A DNA stretch of 64,000 nucleotides, taken from assembly GCA_047495785.1 (NCBI GenBank), contig JBLDXI010000024.1, positions 4,216,001 to 4,280,000 of the forward strand, given 5' to 3'. Both the position numbers and the translations under genes were made by a program. The notes under the pieces were generated by a model that saw only the letters and a program-made list of their open reading frames with translations, did no database searches and was not told the origin of the DNA. This document shows, piece by piece, positions 1 to 13,700 of the stretch. Position 1 is the stretch's first letter. Each line of letters opens with the position of its first letter. This DNA is from Lepidodermella squamata. Its lineage: Eukaryota > Gastrotricha.

Positions 1-3000
1 TCCTGGCGCGCTGCACGTTCCACCGTTTTTGCAACCTCCAATGCCGCTACAAACGGCTGGGAACAAAATTGAATCAGTTCGACTTTTATTTAATTGAACG
101 ATTTTTACAATACCTGTGTTACAATTCGCCCCGGTCCATCCAGCTGTACAAGTACAAGTATTAGCGGTAACGCAAGTGCCGCTATTCAAACAGCCACCCA
201 GAGCAGTGCAATCGGCTTGGGTAAGATTAAGATGAATATTGAGAGCTGAATTGGCACAATTAGAGCCAAACTTACGAATTGAACAGTTGCTACCAATCCA
301 TCCTGAGGTACAAGTACAGGTGTTGGCTGATGAGCATACACCGTGCCCTGAGCAGTTATTTCGAGACGAACAATCCGCTGAAGTCAAATAGAGCGTGAAA
401 TCCTACGAAAAATCAACTCTGAGAGCCAAATTACCAACGCTGCAGTTTGTTCCCATCCAGCCGGCTGGACAGCTACAGGTGTTTGGCGCCGTACAAGTGC
501 CAGAATTTCGGCAATTTCCGATAGAGGAACAGTCCGCTGTTTGGAAAGAAATCATTTAGCTAGTGATTTTTCAGCAATAAGATGATTTACGATTTGAACA
601 GCTTGGTCCAAGCCATCCGGCTGTGCAAGTGCACGTATCTGGCTGCGTACAACTGCCATGTCCGGAGCAGGAGTTAACAGCAAGGCATGTTGCTATGGGA
701 AAGCCATAACGATTAGATGGGAAGTAATTAAAATCTTACCGGTGCTGCAATCAGATGATGTCCACCCTGCAGCGCATGTACAAGTGTTAGGACTGCTGCA
801 CGTGCCTCCATTCTTACACACACCGAGACTGGCACAGTTAGCTATGAAATAGTTTGAAAAGAATTTCTGCCAATACCCTCACGTGGAAACTTACGCGTGT
901 TGCAGCTCGCTCCAAGCCACGAAGCTGTACAGCTACATGTATTCGCATTAACACATGTCCCTCCGTTGTTGCAGCCTCCAATCGACGAGCAGTCAGCTAA
1001 AAAATATGTATGCTGTATTTATTTGACAGACTTGCTTATAAAACTTACGGGTAGCGCAGTCCAGTCCAGTCCAACCAGAGTTGCAGGAGCAAGTGCTTGC
1101 AGCGGAGCAAGTTCCATGGCCGGAACACTCATTCCGAGTTGAACAATCAGCTGAAATTAGAAATTATAGAGGAATTAAAATAAAATATACAGCATTTCAA
1201 CACTCACGCGTTGAACAATCTGTTCCCTTCCAACCAGCACTGCAAGTGCAAGTGTTCGCAGCAGAGCAAGTGCCACTGTTTTGACAACCGCCAGGGCAGT
1301 CAGCTGAAAGACAAAATGTTGAATTGCAGAAATTCGCAGCATTTCCCTTACGCTGCGAGCAGTTGGCATTTATCCATCCAGCCGAGCAGCTGCAAGTGTT
1401 GGCAGTAACGCAAGTACCATGACCAGAGCAACTGTTTCGAATGGTGCAGTCAGCTAGGTAGCCATTTGCCGAATAAAGGAATTAGGGGATAACAGATTGA
1501 AAATTGCATATTACCTGTTGCGCAAGTTGTACCGGCCCAACCAGACGAGCAAGTACAAGTATCAGGAGCAGAACACACTCCGCTATTCTGACAACCTCCA
1601 ATTCCTGAACAGTCAGCTTAAATAAAGGCATACTTCAGAGCAATGGAATCCTAATTTTTCCATCTTCTTACGAGTCGCGCAATCCAAGCCAGTCCAACCT
1701 GCACTACAGGTGCAGACATTGGGCGATGTGCAAGTTCCGTGACCGGAACAAGAATTTCGGGCCGGACAAGTTGCTTCAAATCAATTATCATTTTAATTTG
1801 GTGTGATTTCATGGAAACAAATCATACCAACACTGCAGTCTGCAGTTGTCCATAGAGCAACGCAGGTGCAAGTGTTGGGACTGTTGCAAGTGCCTCCATT
1901 CTTGCACCCACCGAGACTGGCGCAATTAGCTATCAAATCGTACTTGAAGTATTTATGCCGAGCACTGCATGCGGCAACTTACGGGTGCTGCAGCTAGCTC
2001 CAACCCACGAAGCTGTACAACTGCATGTATTCGCATTAACGCACGACCCTCCGTTGTTACAACCTCCAATCGATGAGCAGTCAGCTGAAAAATATGGGTA
2101 GGTTCGTCTGATGGATATGGCTTCATTAAACTCACGGGTGGCGCAGTCCAGCCCGGTCCAACCAGAGTTGCAGGAGCAGGTGCTAGCAGCGGAGCACGTT
2201 CCATGGCTAGAACACTCATTTCGTGATGAGCAGTCAGCTGAAGTTGGAATTAGATGGGAAATAAAAAATGTAATTGATGTCTTTGAACTCTCACGCGTTG
2301 AGCAATCTGTTCCCTTCCAACCAGCACTGCAAGTGCAAGTGTTCGGCGCTGTACATGTGCCGCCGTTCTGGCAACCACTGGGGCAGTCAGCTTAACGATA
2401 AAAAGATCAATAACTCCATTAGTTAGATTTGTTGAAAATTCATTACGCTGCGAGCAGTTTGCATTTATCCATCCAGCAGAACAGCTACAAGTATTTGCAG
2501 TAACGCAAGTACCGTGACCAGAGCAGCTGCTTCGTATTGTGCAGTCCGCTAAAGACGTTCGCCGAAATATGAACTACGGGCAAATTTTAATTTTATTAAA
2601 CTAACCTGTTGCGCACGTTGTACCGACCCAACCAGACGTGCAAGTGCAGGTATCAGGAGCAGAACATACTCCGCTATTCTGACAGCCTCCAATTCCGGAA
2701 CAGTCAGCTAAAAGTTGAACATACTGCAGAACATCAACTCAAGAATTCAAGAAATCTTCTTACGTGTCGCGCAATCCAATCCAGTCCACCCAGCGCTACA
2801 GGTGCAGACGTTGGGCGATGGGCAAGTTCCGTGACCGGAACAAGAATTCCTAGCCGGACAAGTTGCTTCAGATAAATTAAGAAATCAATCTCTGAGGGAT
2901 TGGATGAAAGAAAATCATACCAACACTGCAGTCGGCTGTAGTCCATAAAGCCACGCAATTGCATGTATTGGGACTGCTGCAAGTGCCTCCATTCTTGCAA

Positions 3001-3177
3001 CCACCAAGACCGCTGCAACTCGCTAGAAGCTATCAGTTTTAAGAATTTCGCTCAGGTGTCATACAAATAATTCACGTGTATTACAGTCCGCCCCTAGCCA
3101 ATTTGCGTCGCAAGAGCAGGTATCTAGCCCAGTGCATGTTCCATGACTTGAGCAATTGTTCACCCCCCGGCAATCGC
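1..3177 (-). repeat. Array of about 21 single-EGF exons with a higher-order ~1.09-kb period
   Basis: EGF exons (minus) at 3177-3076, 3022-2921, 2865-2764, 2707-2606, 2548-2447, 2390-2295, 2237-2136, 2084-1983, 1929-1828, 1773-1672, 1616-1515, 1453-1352, 1303-1208, 1150-1049, 996-895, 841-740, 692-591, 536-435, 377-276, about 214-115, and a partial one at about 57-1. Almost all are 102 bp (34 residues); two are 96 bp. All are bounded by phase-1 introns of about 45-60 bp. Each exon from 740 to 1828 closely matches the one about 1087-1095 bp to its right, so a seven-exon block was duplicated in tandem. Every exon can be added or lost without a frameshift. Confidence 0.8.
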
Positions 3178-6100
3178 CTATTTAAAAGGGAATAATCTAC
3201 GACGTATTGATCGAGCAAAAATTTACGCGTTGTGCAATTTGCTGCTATCCAGCCCGAAGCACACGTGCATTGATTTGGCGCAGTGCATACCCCTCCATTC
3301 AAGCAGCCACCTAGCGACGAGCAATCAGGAACGCAAGTACCAACACTTCCGCTCCATTGCTTGTTCACGACACAGGTCAAAAGCGCGGAGCTCAACCTAG
3401 TATCGTTGAAAACATAGCCAGCCAAGCAGTCGTAACGCCATACCGCGCCTCGAACATCTCGTTGGTCCACAGGAATCACAGAAGGGGTGGTAAAGTTGTT
3501 CGTAGTGTTGGGGAAAATAGGGGGTTGGGTCAAACACCGAGTTGAGTTGCATTGGGGAGCCCCGCCAGCCCAGCTCCCATAAGGCGGGGCACAAACTTGG
3601 CTCAAACTCCCAGAAACCAATTCGGTATTCGTATCACAAACATAGGTGAACGTGAGATTGCCACCGCTGACGATGGGCGTTGGCTGTAGAATGGCATTGC
3701 TATTAGGGAAGTCGGGTAACAGTCCACACAAAGACGTGCATTGCAGCCGAGTCCCTTCCCACCGTTTAGTCGCCGTGTTGCAAGTGAAAACTGCGAAGTT
3801 AGCCGAGCTGGAGTAACCACGTAGGCATGTATAGTTTACAGACATTTGCGTAGGCATGTTGACTATAGCCAGGTTTGTCCCGCTGATACCAGGCGGTGGC
3901 CCGCATACCGTTGAAACATGGGTGCATTTATCCATCCGGAAGTAAGAGTCATACGCAGCGTTAACAGTGCCAATTCCAGCTACGCAGGTCGCCGATCTGA
4001 GCTCACAACTAGAAATTCGGTCCCAAATAGCGACCGTGCATTCGAAGGCTTGAAGATTCGTACATTGCGATGTGCAGGCATCAGCAGAAGCCACGCTTGA
4101 AATTGTGGTCGAATTCCCAGTAGCTTGGCATCGGAAATTGCGGGCGATAATGTAACGGCCCCTTGGCCCCGCTCGGCGAATTTTCATTTCAACGAACTGT
4201 TGATTCATCGCAGTGTTGTTGTAGGATTTCCAGTAAATTCCCGTCAGCCCCGAATTTGCGTAAGGAGCGTTCAAGTTGGACCAAAGAGTTCCCGTGCTGC
4301 ACGGTGCGTCAAGCCACCATCCTCCAGTGCCACAATCGTCTACTATGAACTTATTGCCATTAAGTTGACTCAACGAATCGCCAGCTGTTGAGCAGCCTTG
4401 GTAACCAGTAGCTGTGATTTTGTACAAATCCGTGGTTAGATAGAACGTATTGTATAGGGCGAATGCATAGCCATTCGGTCCATACATCTCAACAAGCAGC
4501 TCGTAGCGCTCAGTCTCAGTCATAACCCTGATACTGCTCAGCCCGAGCCAAAAGTTAGCATTCAAAGAGCCGAATGAATTCGTGTAAGTAGGTAAATCCT
4601 GCATGAAGCTTTGCGAGGAATTCATGCGGCGCATTATTGTAATCCATCCTCCGCCTTTCAAATCAGTCAAGTTATCAAAGTTTTCAGAAAAACAAGTTTT
4701 CAGACTCTTACCCATAGTTTCTTGGTCACACCACGCTGTTATTGGATTGTATTCCTCGGGTCTTGATATAGACATTTGCCCAGATATGAATTTCAATGGA
4801 CCACCAGTTTGCTGCTGCAGGAAAGTGCAATCAAGACTAGGAGTCATGGTGGCTGCAAATAGGAATTAGCCAAATCAAGCATTACAATAGGGGGATTTAT
4901 TTACGCCAATATCTTGGCTGAGTTCCAGCGTATTTGTAACCGTAAGCTGCCCCCAATCTCATTCTTAGTTGGTCCCCAAACCTATACTTGAACGGATACA
5001 CTTGGATTTGTTGGAAGATCTCTTCGTTTCCATCGTCGAGCATAAAGCTTTTCGACGCATATGGGAGAGTTTCGGGATCGGCTAGAATAACTCATCAAGT
5101 CACACAAATTGCGCAGCGTGTTTTTGAAACTTGCATTTTCTTCTCACAGCCATCCATGACCCGGCCATCCTCACATTCGTAGGTGCTACGGTAGACCATG
5201 CAAGGAGTTGATTTGAGGTTGAGGAGCCCAAAATGTTGTTTAGATGGGACTGATACGAACAGTCTGACTTCAGCCACCATCCTCCGGGGAATCCGCAACT
5301 AGACGCTGGACCAGTAGTTGAAGTCGAGAAGTTCTGAAAGTTGTGATTTGTACTCAACGCGTCACCGCCGGTCGATGAGCCGTCGAAGTACATGAGGTAT
5401 AGCATGTAGCCATAGTTGCCCTCAAGCACGGTGAAATCCCACCAATGCGAAAAATAGGAGGTGGCATTTCTTGAATCATCGATCTTTACTAGAAGCTCGT
5501 AAGCGCTATTTCCAACAATAGCATTGATGTTATCTAGCCCTGTGAGCAAAATGCAGTAGGCTCAGTTAATAACCGATAATTATCAATTATTAATTTACTT
5601 ACCAATCCAATATTCACTTGCCGATGTGACGGTGGCGCTTTTGAAACCAACCTGATACGCTTGATATGATTGGTCGAAATTTACAGTGCTTGCAGGCCCA
5701 CGTTTCTGAATAACGGTCCAGCCTCTTGAGGACACAACGGGCAAAGCCGCGTTGAGGCATAGAACCTGACTGGGAGTACCAGCAAACGGGAAAATCCAAT
5801 AGACACCATCAGGGCTAGCGTTGTTTTGATCATAGATATCAGCGCATTCAGTCGGCTTTTGAAAAAGTGGTCTTATCATCATCATGACCATTCTTAGCGA
5901 GCTGGTTCGGCCATTCCAACTGGCCCAAGTTATGCCCTGCTCGTAAGTATTGTCCATTGCGGCACCGTTAAGGTTCGAGTCGAGGAACGACCCTCCACTG
6001 AAGGCTTTGAACCACCAGCCCCCGGTTCGATTTGCTATCACTTGAAAGGCTTGGCCGTTGTGTGACGATAGGGAATCCCCTGGAGCTTCAGGGTCGCTCA

Positions 6101-8734
6101 GCCAATTGTAGTTTGAAACGCTGAGCGTGTAGCTATTCGCAGAGCCAGATATGCTGAACGTCTTATATCGAGCTGTACGTCTAGCTCCGAAGACGTCTTC
6201 CATTACGATGGCCAACTCATAAGGATGGCTTGTAGAAGTCATCTTACTGATGACAGAGTTACCAAGATAGAAGCCAGTACTCATCGTGCCGAAACCTGTT
6301 TCATACGCAGCGTAATTCTGGTTGAAATCAGTGGTACCGCCTTGATAGTTCCGTTGGATAACTGTCCAACCTCCGCCATTGGCGCCCATTTCACAGTAAA
6401 CCTGCTTAGGATCAGAAGATTGACCGAGTAGGTATATTGTGTACACTCCAGTGGCTAAATTTGGCTTGTTGAATTGAAGATCAGCACAGTCGATGGGCCA
6501 AGCAATCTTCGGTGTTTTATCTATGAAGGGTGATTCAAATGTGAGATATTTTGACTTTCAGGTAGCTTACAAGGTACTCCGCTATATAGATCCGCTCGCC
6601 TGATCATTATTTGGGCGGTCTTCATCGACTCGCAGCAGCCTTTCCATGTTGGCCAGTTTACGCCCTGTGCGGAATTAGTGGTACCGTATATTCTGCGTAA
6701 ACGGAATAAACAAAAGGTCTAGTAAATAAGTGGGCAATCTGTTACCCATTGAAGTTTCCGGTACAAGCAGTGTTGTACCACCAGGCTGCCACATTAACAG
6801 AAGCGCAATTCGCAGCGTTTGCATCATTGTCTTTATCTTTCGCCGAGAACTTCCGGCCGTTACCTGCGGAGAACGAATCCTGCATATTTCCGCCAATGAA
6901 CGACCCAAGCGTTAGCGTATGATCCGCACTACTATCAGTGACTCTGAAACTGCTGTAGTAGGCCATGCCCATGAAGTCGTCGAAAGTTGTCGCTGTGAAT
7001 ACAAGTCGAAAAACGTTGAAAACACTCGTCAGAGCGCTTAGTGGCTGCAGGCCGAGCCAAAAGTTGGCTGATTTATTGCCGAAACCATTAGTGAAGCTGG
7101 TGAAAGTTTGATCGAAATTCTGGGCGTTGCTAACTCGCCGCTGGAAAACAGTCCAGCCGCCTCCGAATAGATCCATGTCACAATAGGTTGAAAACGGCGG
7201 TTTTGTTGGCGGGTTTATTGTGTAAACTCCACTGGGTGCATTCGGCTGGTTGAAAGCTAAATCCTCGCAATCCATAGGAGGCATGATCCATTTATCTAGT
7301 TGAGGAATTGGACCATATTCATCGTTTGCTATGGTTCAAAATTTGAACATACCGCAATGAGGCCATGGATCCGGTGACGTGAACGTTGAAAGGTCATTCG
7401 CGTAACCCATGGGACATTTACAGCCAGTGGGATCACAAGTCGTACAGCCAACGTGGCTTGGACATCCATATATAAGAAATCTCATCCTTGTTTCCGGCAT
7501 ACTCAAGCTGACACCGGTTGGATGAACCCTCAAACGCCTTGTTCTTACCACTGGGCAAAACATCGTGGGAACGAAATTTGTCGGGCTAGTAGATCCCGCG
7601 TTGCTGAACGATCTCGGTTGATTCGTTGAATCGTTCATGTTCGTGAGCACAGGGTAGAAGAACGAGCCTAGAGATTGTCTGGCCTGGAAGCTAACCTGAA
7701 AAGAAGTCAGGTAACCCTGCGCGCCTCCACCAGCTACTGTTAATCTGGAGATTGAAATGTCTCGATTGAAGTTGAATTCGATAAAAGGTGTCACGTCCCC
7801 AGCCGCTGGTTGCCAGTAATTCGAGGTGGCTAGATTCCCGTTGCCGTTAGCGGCTGTTCCTGTGGACGAAGTGATCGACCCTCCCCAAGTGCTGATCAGC
7901 GCAATAAGCTCAGAGTTACACCCAGCAACTATAATTCAATGACAAAGCTATAGAGAAGACGGCCATAACTAATTAACTTACACGTCCCGCAAGATGAACC
8001 AGACCATTCTGGAGTGCAGGTACAAACTCCCGGTGCGGTACAAGTCCCTCCGTTTTGACAAGCTGGTGCACATTTCGGATTTGCACAAGTCGGCCCTTCA
8101 TAGGTACCGGGACACTGACACGTATTGCCAACGAGACATGTACCGCCATTCTGGCAAGGAGGGGTACATATCGCTGTGAAGTCCAATATATAGGGTAAAG
8201 GTACGAAAATCCAGGGAAATTAGCTTACGCTGATTGCAGTATTTCCCAGTTACTCCAGCGGGGCAATCGCAGTAGCTTTTCGTAGCCTGTGTATTGCAAG
8301 TTCCTCCGTTTATGCAGATCGGGTAGTCAAGGGCATTGTAAGAGCAGAAAAAAGTGTCTTCGTTGGAAAAAAATTCAGAGAATTCCTGCGCAACCCTAGA
8401 AAATCGAGGCAACAATACCTGTTTGCTGGCATACTATGCCGGAATAATTGCCAGCGCAGAAACACAGGCCATTCGTGCACGTTCCGCCGTTGGAACAATC
8501 GACGTTCTGCGCACATCGCGAGGGCACCGCTGTGTCGCAAAAGGTTCCCATCCATCCTACTTGGCAATAACACTGATTGACCCCTGTGCAATTTCCATGC
8601 GAACACGCTGGATTGCACTCTACAAATAACCCGTTTATTAAATTTAAGTTTGTTATGAGCAAAGAAATATTACGTGCATCAGCAGCATCAAACATACTCA
8701 TAATCGAAATCAAAATTATTAGAAAATGGGTCAT
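1..8734 (-). CDS. Gene A: secreted/membrane EGF-discoidin-FBG-Sushi-EGF array protein (3' end outside window)
   Basis: Multi-exon minus-strand gene starting at the ATG at 8734 (signal peptide MTHFLIILISIMSMFDAADA). Exons read from GT-AG signals: 8734-8674, 8619-8419, 8357-8229, 8173-7982 (five EGFs), 7928-7353 (discoidin-like), 7295-6746 and 6718-6571 (FBG 1), 6520-5603 (FBG 2 and start of FBG 3), 5539-5135 and 5081-4915 (rest of FBG 3), 4852-4712 and 4654-3227 (FBG 4, PAN-like, three Sushi, EGF), then single-EGF exons to the left edge. Phase-1 introns flank the EGF exons. The order matches gene B exactly up to the EGF array, so gene A probably continues into a PLAT/polycystin channel beyond position 1; this is inference. 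No stop or frameshift was seen in the exons read. The role is most likely extracellular recognition. Confidence 0.8.
3227..4654 (-). CDS. Gene A large exon: FBG 4 core, PAN-like, three Sushi, one EGF
   Basis: Starts at GGGWITIMRR, after a 57-bp intron (4655-4711) that interrupts the CDQETMG|GGW motif. In order: the FBG core with FWLGL and GTGGWW; a Cys-rich PAN/apple-like segment ending YDSYFRMDKC; three Sushi/CCP units with 4-Cys spacing (starting CGPPPG, CGLLPD and CLTQPP); then an EGF (CSSLGGCLNGGVCTAPNQC). Gene B has an equivalent exon at 18293-16872 with the same module order, so this is an ancestral fused exon. Confidence 0.78.
4712..7295 (-). CDS. Gene A fibrinogen-C domains 1-3 and start of 4
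   Basis: Repeated FBG signatures: DCxDxxxNxPxAPSGVYTIxP, YCDMxxxGGGWTVxQRR, FWLGL, GDSLS and a GGWW block near each C-terminus. FBG 1 spans 7295-6571, FBG 2 lies in 6520-5880, FBG 3 spans about 5870-4915, and FBG 4 starts at 4852. FBG 3 is split by a GC-AG intron: exon 5539-5135 ends before GCAAGT. FBG 3 is divergent, lacks the canonical GGGW block and looks extended. Confidence 0.75.
7353..7928 (-). CDS. Gene A discoidin-like (F5/8C) domain exon
   Basis: A single exon with the pattern WGGSITSSTGTAANGNGNL ... PFIEFNFNRDISI ... FQVSFQA ... RTRRLRVHPTG ... MRMRFL-type end, then a short Cys-rich tail (CTTCDPTGCKCP). The motifs fit a discoidin / F5/8 type C fold: W near the start, a mid-domain 'DLNF-like' strand and a terminal 'RxxVHP..G..MRxEL-like' segment. 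The exon ends at a GTATGT donor at the same place as in genes B and C. Ligand unknown; family members bind glycans or lipids. Confidence 0.65.
7982..8734 (-). CDS. Gene A 5' exons: signal peptide and five EGF domains
   Basis: Exon 1 (8734-8674) encodes the signal peptide and ends in phase 1 before GTAATATT. Exon 2 (8619-8419) carries two EGFs, with CNPACSHGNCTG and CAQNVDCSNGGTCTNGLC. Exon 3 (8357-8229) carries one, with CINGGTC and CDCPAG. Exon 4 (8173-7982) carries two, with CQNGGTCLVGNTCQC and CQNGGTCTAPGVCTC. The start is fixed by the hydrophobic leader after the ATG at 8734. Confidence 0.75.
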
Positions 8735-10714
8735 TTTGATCAAAATTGAGTTTACAACTGAGTTATATCATATGTATTACACACTAATTTTGGCGGAGTG
8801 GCTTGGCGCTGGCGTGTTCTTGCCAAGAGTTACAATTGTTTTTTTTTTATCATTATTTTTTAATGGCTTGATCAAATATCGAGCAATGCCTACTGACCTG
8901 AGAAAGAGCGATGGCTCTATTTCCATTGTTAAAGCAATTCATTTCCCTTTCCTGCTATGTAACATTGCAGCATCTAGCCGCATTCATTATTGATGAGTTG
9001 GACGGGGTGTCGCCATCTCGTCGATGGGTCCGTTTCTTCAGATGTGCTTCAGAACAGCGTCATAGGTAAGCATTTCAAAATTGATGAATGATGAGGATAA
9101 ATTTAGTCTGCTATCAGCTCCTCATCGATGCATACTCGGGGAATATTACTCAGAGTTCATTTGAAGAAAAGTCTGCGGAATTTTTTCATTAATTATAGAT
9201 CATTTCGATCAATTGTTCCACCAAAAACGTTTTTTTTAATATAAAAACCCTTCTCATAGAAAAATAGCGACACAAGCTGAATGAATGATTCATGAGCAAA
9301 ACGGTGTGTGAACTTGTTATATAGAATCATCGGCCTGGAAAAGGCTTGACAATCAATAAAAAAAGGCTGGAATGCCAATATACTTTTCTCGTAACTTCTC
9401 CTTACCTGCCGTAACTATCTAATTTCCAGGCAGGACCGAAAAAATGCAGGGATAGACCGCCTCGTCAGAATTAAAGCACTGGTTTTGCATCGATATTGGC
9501 CGGGAAAACAATCCCTTTTTGTGGTTAAAAATAGAAAATAAAAGTAATTAATATTCTAGCAAAATAGAAAAAACGTGATTATCGATCAGCTGCGAGCTTA
9601 TCTGAATATCTAGTTCAAGCAGCACTTTTACAGGGTCCAGGTGTGAGAAGCGCAAGAGGGTACGAGGGTGCCGTACCCAACTCGAGTCTTGGCAAGAAAA
9701 CCCTAAAAAGTACTCTTAGGTCTGATAAATTTTGGACGAAAATGGCCTGAAAGTACCATCCATGCTCACGGTTCACGGTTCCTTGGATTTTTGCTGTGCC
9801 AAATCTCATTATTGCATTTAATATTTTAGATGACCCGCCAAGCGATTTCGGCCTATAAACCTTTCATGGCAGAATTATTTATCTGCAGGAGAAAATATAT
9901 TTGATATTTGACGGCAATTCTAGGAGTTTTCGAACGCCCTGATCACGATCCGTTTGTCTTCATCTATCACCGTTAAGGCTGTACTAAACTGTCCAAAATC
10001 GTCCTATCCGCCCACTGGCAGCTGATTTCAGTCGATTTTTAAAACAATTAGAATTGCAGATTATAAATTACTCCCACGAATTTCCTTAACATTCTCCCTC
10101 AATCATATCACCGATCAAAAGGACAATCGAGAATTCATTTAATTCAATTTTCTGCGGATTTTCGGAAATCGAAATTCCGAAATCGTCCTTCCCCCGAAAA
10201 GACAACATCTGACGCATAAAAATCACTAGTGCATAATACCCCCTTTTCGAATGATTGCAGACCTAGATGGCGGAAATCGCTTGGCGGGTCTCATTCATTT
10301 ATTTGAAAGCTCATACGCCCAAGAGAGGACAGCTTGACAATGTTATGGAAATCTCAAATATCTCCGCCCTTAGACATTCAGACTCACAATCTGGTTTTCT
10401 TTTCTATGAAACAAGTGTACATATCACTCAAACAATGGCTTCCTTTTACCATCACCAATCTTTTCCTTTGTTTCTTGATTATCTTTCTTCGAAATTAGTC
10501 ATCAGAGAGCAGAAAAACGGCAGATAACATTACTACCACCGCCACCACCGCTATTATTTGGAAGTCACAGCTTCAATGCAGTTACATTACACCTAAAATG
10601 CCGTGTGAAGATCAGGGAATTTAAAGTTAATTATTTATGATTATCCAGTATTTTAACCTGCTTACATCGCGTGCACATAGAATGAATGTACCTAGTGCCT
10701 GGAAAAATCAGTAT
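8735..10714. other. Spacer between gene A 5' end and gene B 3' end
   Basis: No convincing coding exon on either strand. It should hold the gene A promoter close to 8735 and the gene B 3' untranslated region close to 10714. Only short ORFs without family motifs are present. Confidence 0.5.
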
Positions 10715-13700
10715 TCAATCGAAATGAATGTCTTTCGAAACGTCATGCTGACTGAATCTCCTCATAAAATCGTAGTGAGCCCGGCTGTTATTTTGTTTCA
10801 AAGCTGGAATCAGTGGCTCAATAGAGGCTATTCTCTTCGGTCTCCGACTGCCAACTGCCGATCGCGCTTCTTTCAAATATTCCTCTGCCAATCTGATACT
10901 ACAAGTTGTTCGCTTATCTTCATTGAAAAGCGAAGACGCATTGACCAACGAATCGATATGCTTTGACAATCGCTCAATCGAGAGATGAACTAATTTCGAT
11001 TCATTTCAAAAGAGGAATACAGTCAATTCGAATGGAAAAACTTACGATTGGACTGGCCGTTAGGTTTGTCATTCCCCAGAGGGTCCAGGTCAGTTTTGGC
11101 TCCTTTTCCATAGGATACGAGCTTCTTCAGTTCTTCAGCCATGTAATCCGCGACTTCTTTATCCCAGTCGGTAGTCCCTTCAGCGTTGTCAGATATCTTA
11201 CCATAGGTTACAGTAATGATTGTCATAAATATTTGGACGGCTAAGAACATCACAATTGACGAATAAGCTACGCAGTAGACCATGATGAATCGAGACTCAG
11301 ATCCCAAGGCGATTAAGTTCCCTGTCACACCAATCACATTCTGAATGAGTGTCATCAGAGATGCAGTCATTGATCTGAACTCGCTCTGGCTTGCACCAAG
11401 GGTCAGGAATCCAAGACCCGCAAACATACTGGTAATCATTGTGAATATTGCGATGAAAGTAGCAATGTCATTTCTGCCCTTCGACAAAGTAGCCAAAAAG
11501 ATGCACCAGTGCTTGTTAAACTTGAAATGACGGAAGAACAATAACATTGTCATGAAAAATGTCAATCCGTAAAGATTTGCCATCGCCTCGTCCCAGATAA
11601 CAAGTAGATCAAGATTAGTGAATGATGTACGGTCTGTTTGCATTTTCGTGATTACTTTGATGATGGCCGATATGCGGACGCAGAAGAGGCCGACAATGCC
11701 GAAAGCAATCAGTATCGATATCAGCTCTAATGAATTCCAGCCGTCTTTCAAGTGCTGCACCGCCCCGTTTTTCTTCATGAGATAGGCAACCTTGATTGCT
11801 TCACTGATGAGTAAGATGATCCACAACCCTTGGATGACGTATACAGCGGCACTGCTGGCGCCGGAGTACTGATAGAGCTGCAAAGGGTACACTCGGGTGT
11901 GGTAGTTCATGCCCCCAGCTGGCATAGCTTCGAAAACCACTTTGACGCTTAAGAACAGGTTTATTTGGCTATTGTACAAGTTGAAATCGACGAAAAGCAC
12001 AGAAGTTGCGTTATCCAGCCATCTGCCTGCTTTCAGGTAAGCAACAAGCTGCTGGGCTTTCCACATTTTGGTAGGTAGATCGACGTAGTAGCCATCGCTT
12101 CTGTAAATGGCAGACCAACCATTATATGGGATTCCAGCAGGATCTTCTCGATAGAGCCAGGGAGCGTCGAATGATGAAATATTCGATTTGTCAATCGAAT
12201 AAGGCGGTAAATAGCCCCATCCAAACGAGAAGTCACGATTTTCGGAGTTTGAGCCGAAGCCATAATTGTTCGCATAAAAATCTTGACATGCAATGCCACC
12301 AAGATTTTCTGGATAGCCGTCAATTACGGAAATGGGACAAGGGCGACTAGTTACTCGCTGCTGCTTGAGTCGAATCGGCCCAACCAAGACCACATCATGA
12401 TTTGGCACTACATACATGTTTTTCATATTGAAAATTCCGCCGTAGTTCAACTGGTTTCCGTTCAGGAAATTAGGGATGACTTTCTGGCTGAGCCAGTCGA
12501 GAATACGCCCGTGATCAGTTATCGGCTCCAGGACTTGCTGTGCCCCATCGAATACAACTAGTGGTCTGATATCATCGACTAGAGTGTATCTATATGTGTT
12601 CTGCGTGGTCGCAATCACTAGCGCAAAGGTGATGACGTATGCGATTTGATGGGCTATTCCAGCCAGCGTGTTGCGCGTTCGTTTGAATACGGTCGTTTTC
12701 TGTGAAGTGTTGTCTGAAAGAGAATGAATTTCAGTAGATGAAGATTTATAAATGAAAGTTGAATACTTCTTGAGTACACCAGCTTTCCCATTGCCATGCC
12801 GTCATCCGGGAGTTTCAGTAGAGACGAAGTGAACATGGAGATCAGGAGAACTTTCACCGACTGGACAACAATTATGTCTTGGACTATGTTCATTCCCATG
12901 CTTGAAAGCCATTGCAGAGACTTCTCGCTCCCCCATTGAAGGCTATATAAGATGACAACGGAGACGGAAACAATAATCGAGATTGCAACCACTGAAAAAA
13001 TGATTTTCTGTATAATAAACAGCGCAGTGCAGCTGAACTCACATGCCCATGCAATCCCAACAGTCCAAAATGGCAGCTGTATGGGTTTCTTCTTTTTCTT
13101 CTTTTGATCTGTCTCCGCGGCATCGTCTGTGTCATCAGGTTCTTTCACTGCAGCATTAAAGATGGTGATCCAGTTGCTCTTCTCAGCAGAACGCCGCTTT
13201 ACTCTTTTAAAGATGAAAGCAATAGCTGCTGTAGGAGGGATGATGATCAAGCAACTGGCCAAACTTGTGTATAACGTAAACCACGAAATGCGAAAGAAGC
13301 CACCAATATTTATCCCTATTCTCGGTGCGGAGCTTTCTTGCCCATAAAACAGACAGTTAACCATCATGGCCATGAAAAGTGCCGACACAACACAGGACAG
13401 CCGTTCAACACGGGTCCAGTTGCTGGGCAGAGGCCTTCTTATAATTGAAAGCCAGGGATGGCTATCAGTAATGCCGAGTCGCGAATGACTGGATACGAGG
13501 TATTTGAAGCTTTTAATGACATCTTCTGTCGCCAGATCAGACTTGACTCTGTCGCCGGACTGCATCTTTTGCTGAACTGGAAAAATGTACTTTTTGCCAC
13601 CATTCACATCGACAATTACGACCTTGTCCATGAAGATCTGAAAAGGGTTGCTACCAATTTCCCAAGGCTTGCTTATCACGTCAAGTTCGATTGCATCGAT

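Noticed and set aside
658-2875. Several short plus-strand ORFs across the EGF array
   Set aside because: They are antisense readings of the EGF exons on the minus strand; their recurring patterns mirror the EGF repeats and they lack family motifs.
1-3177. Regularly spaced ~150-bp repeats suggesting a CRISPR-like array
   Set aside because: Units are EGF exons and introns with diverged codons and splice sites; this is animal DNA and there are no short identical repeats with unique spacers.
9193-10966. Short ORFs in the A-B spacer as small genes
   Set aside because: No recognisable domains, splice context or leader peptides; lengths are as expected by chance.
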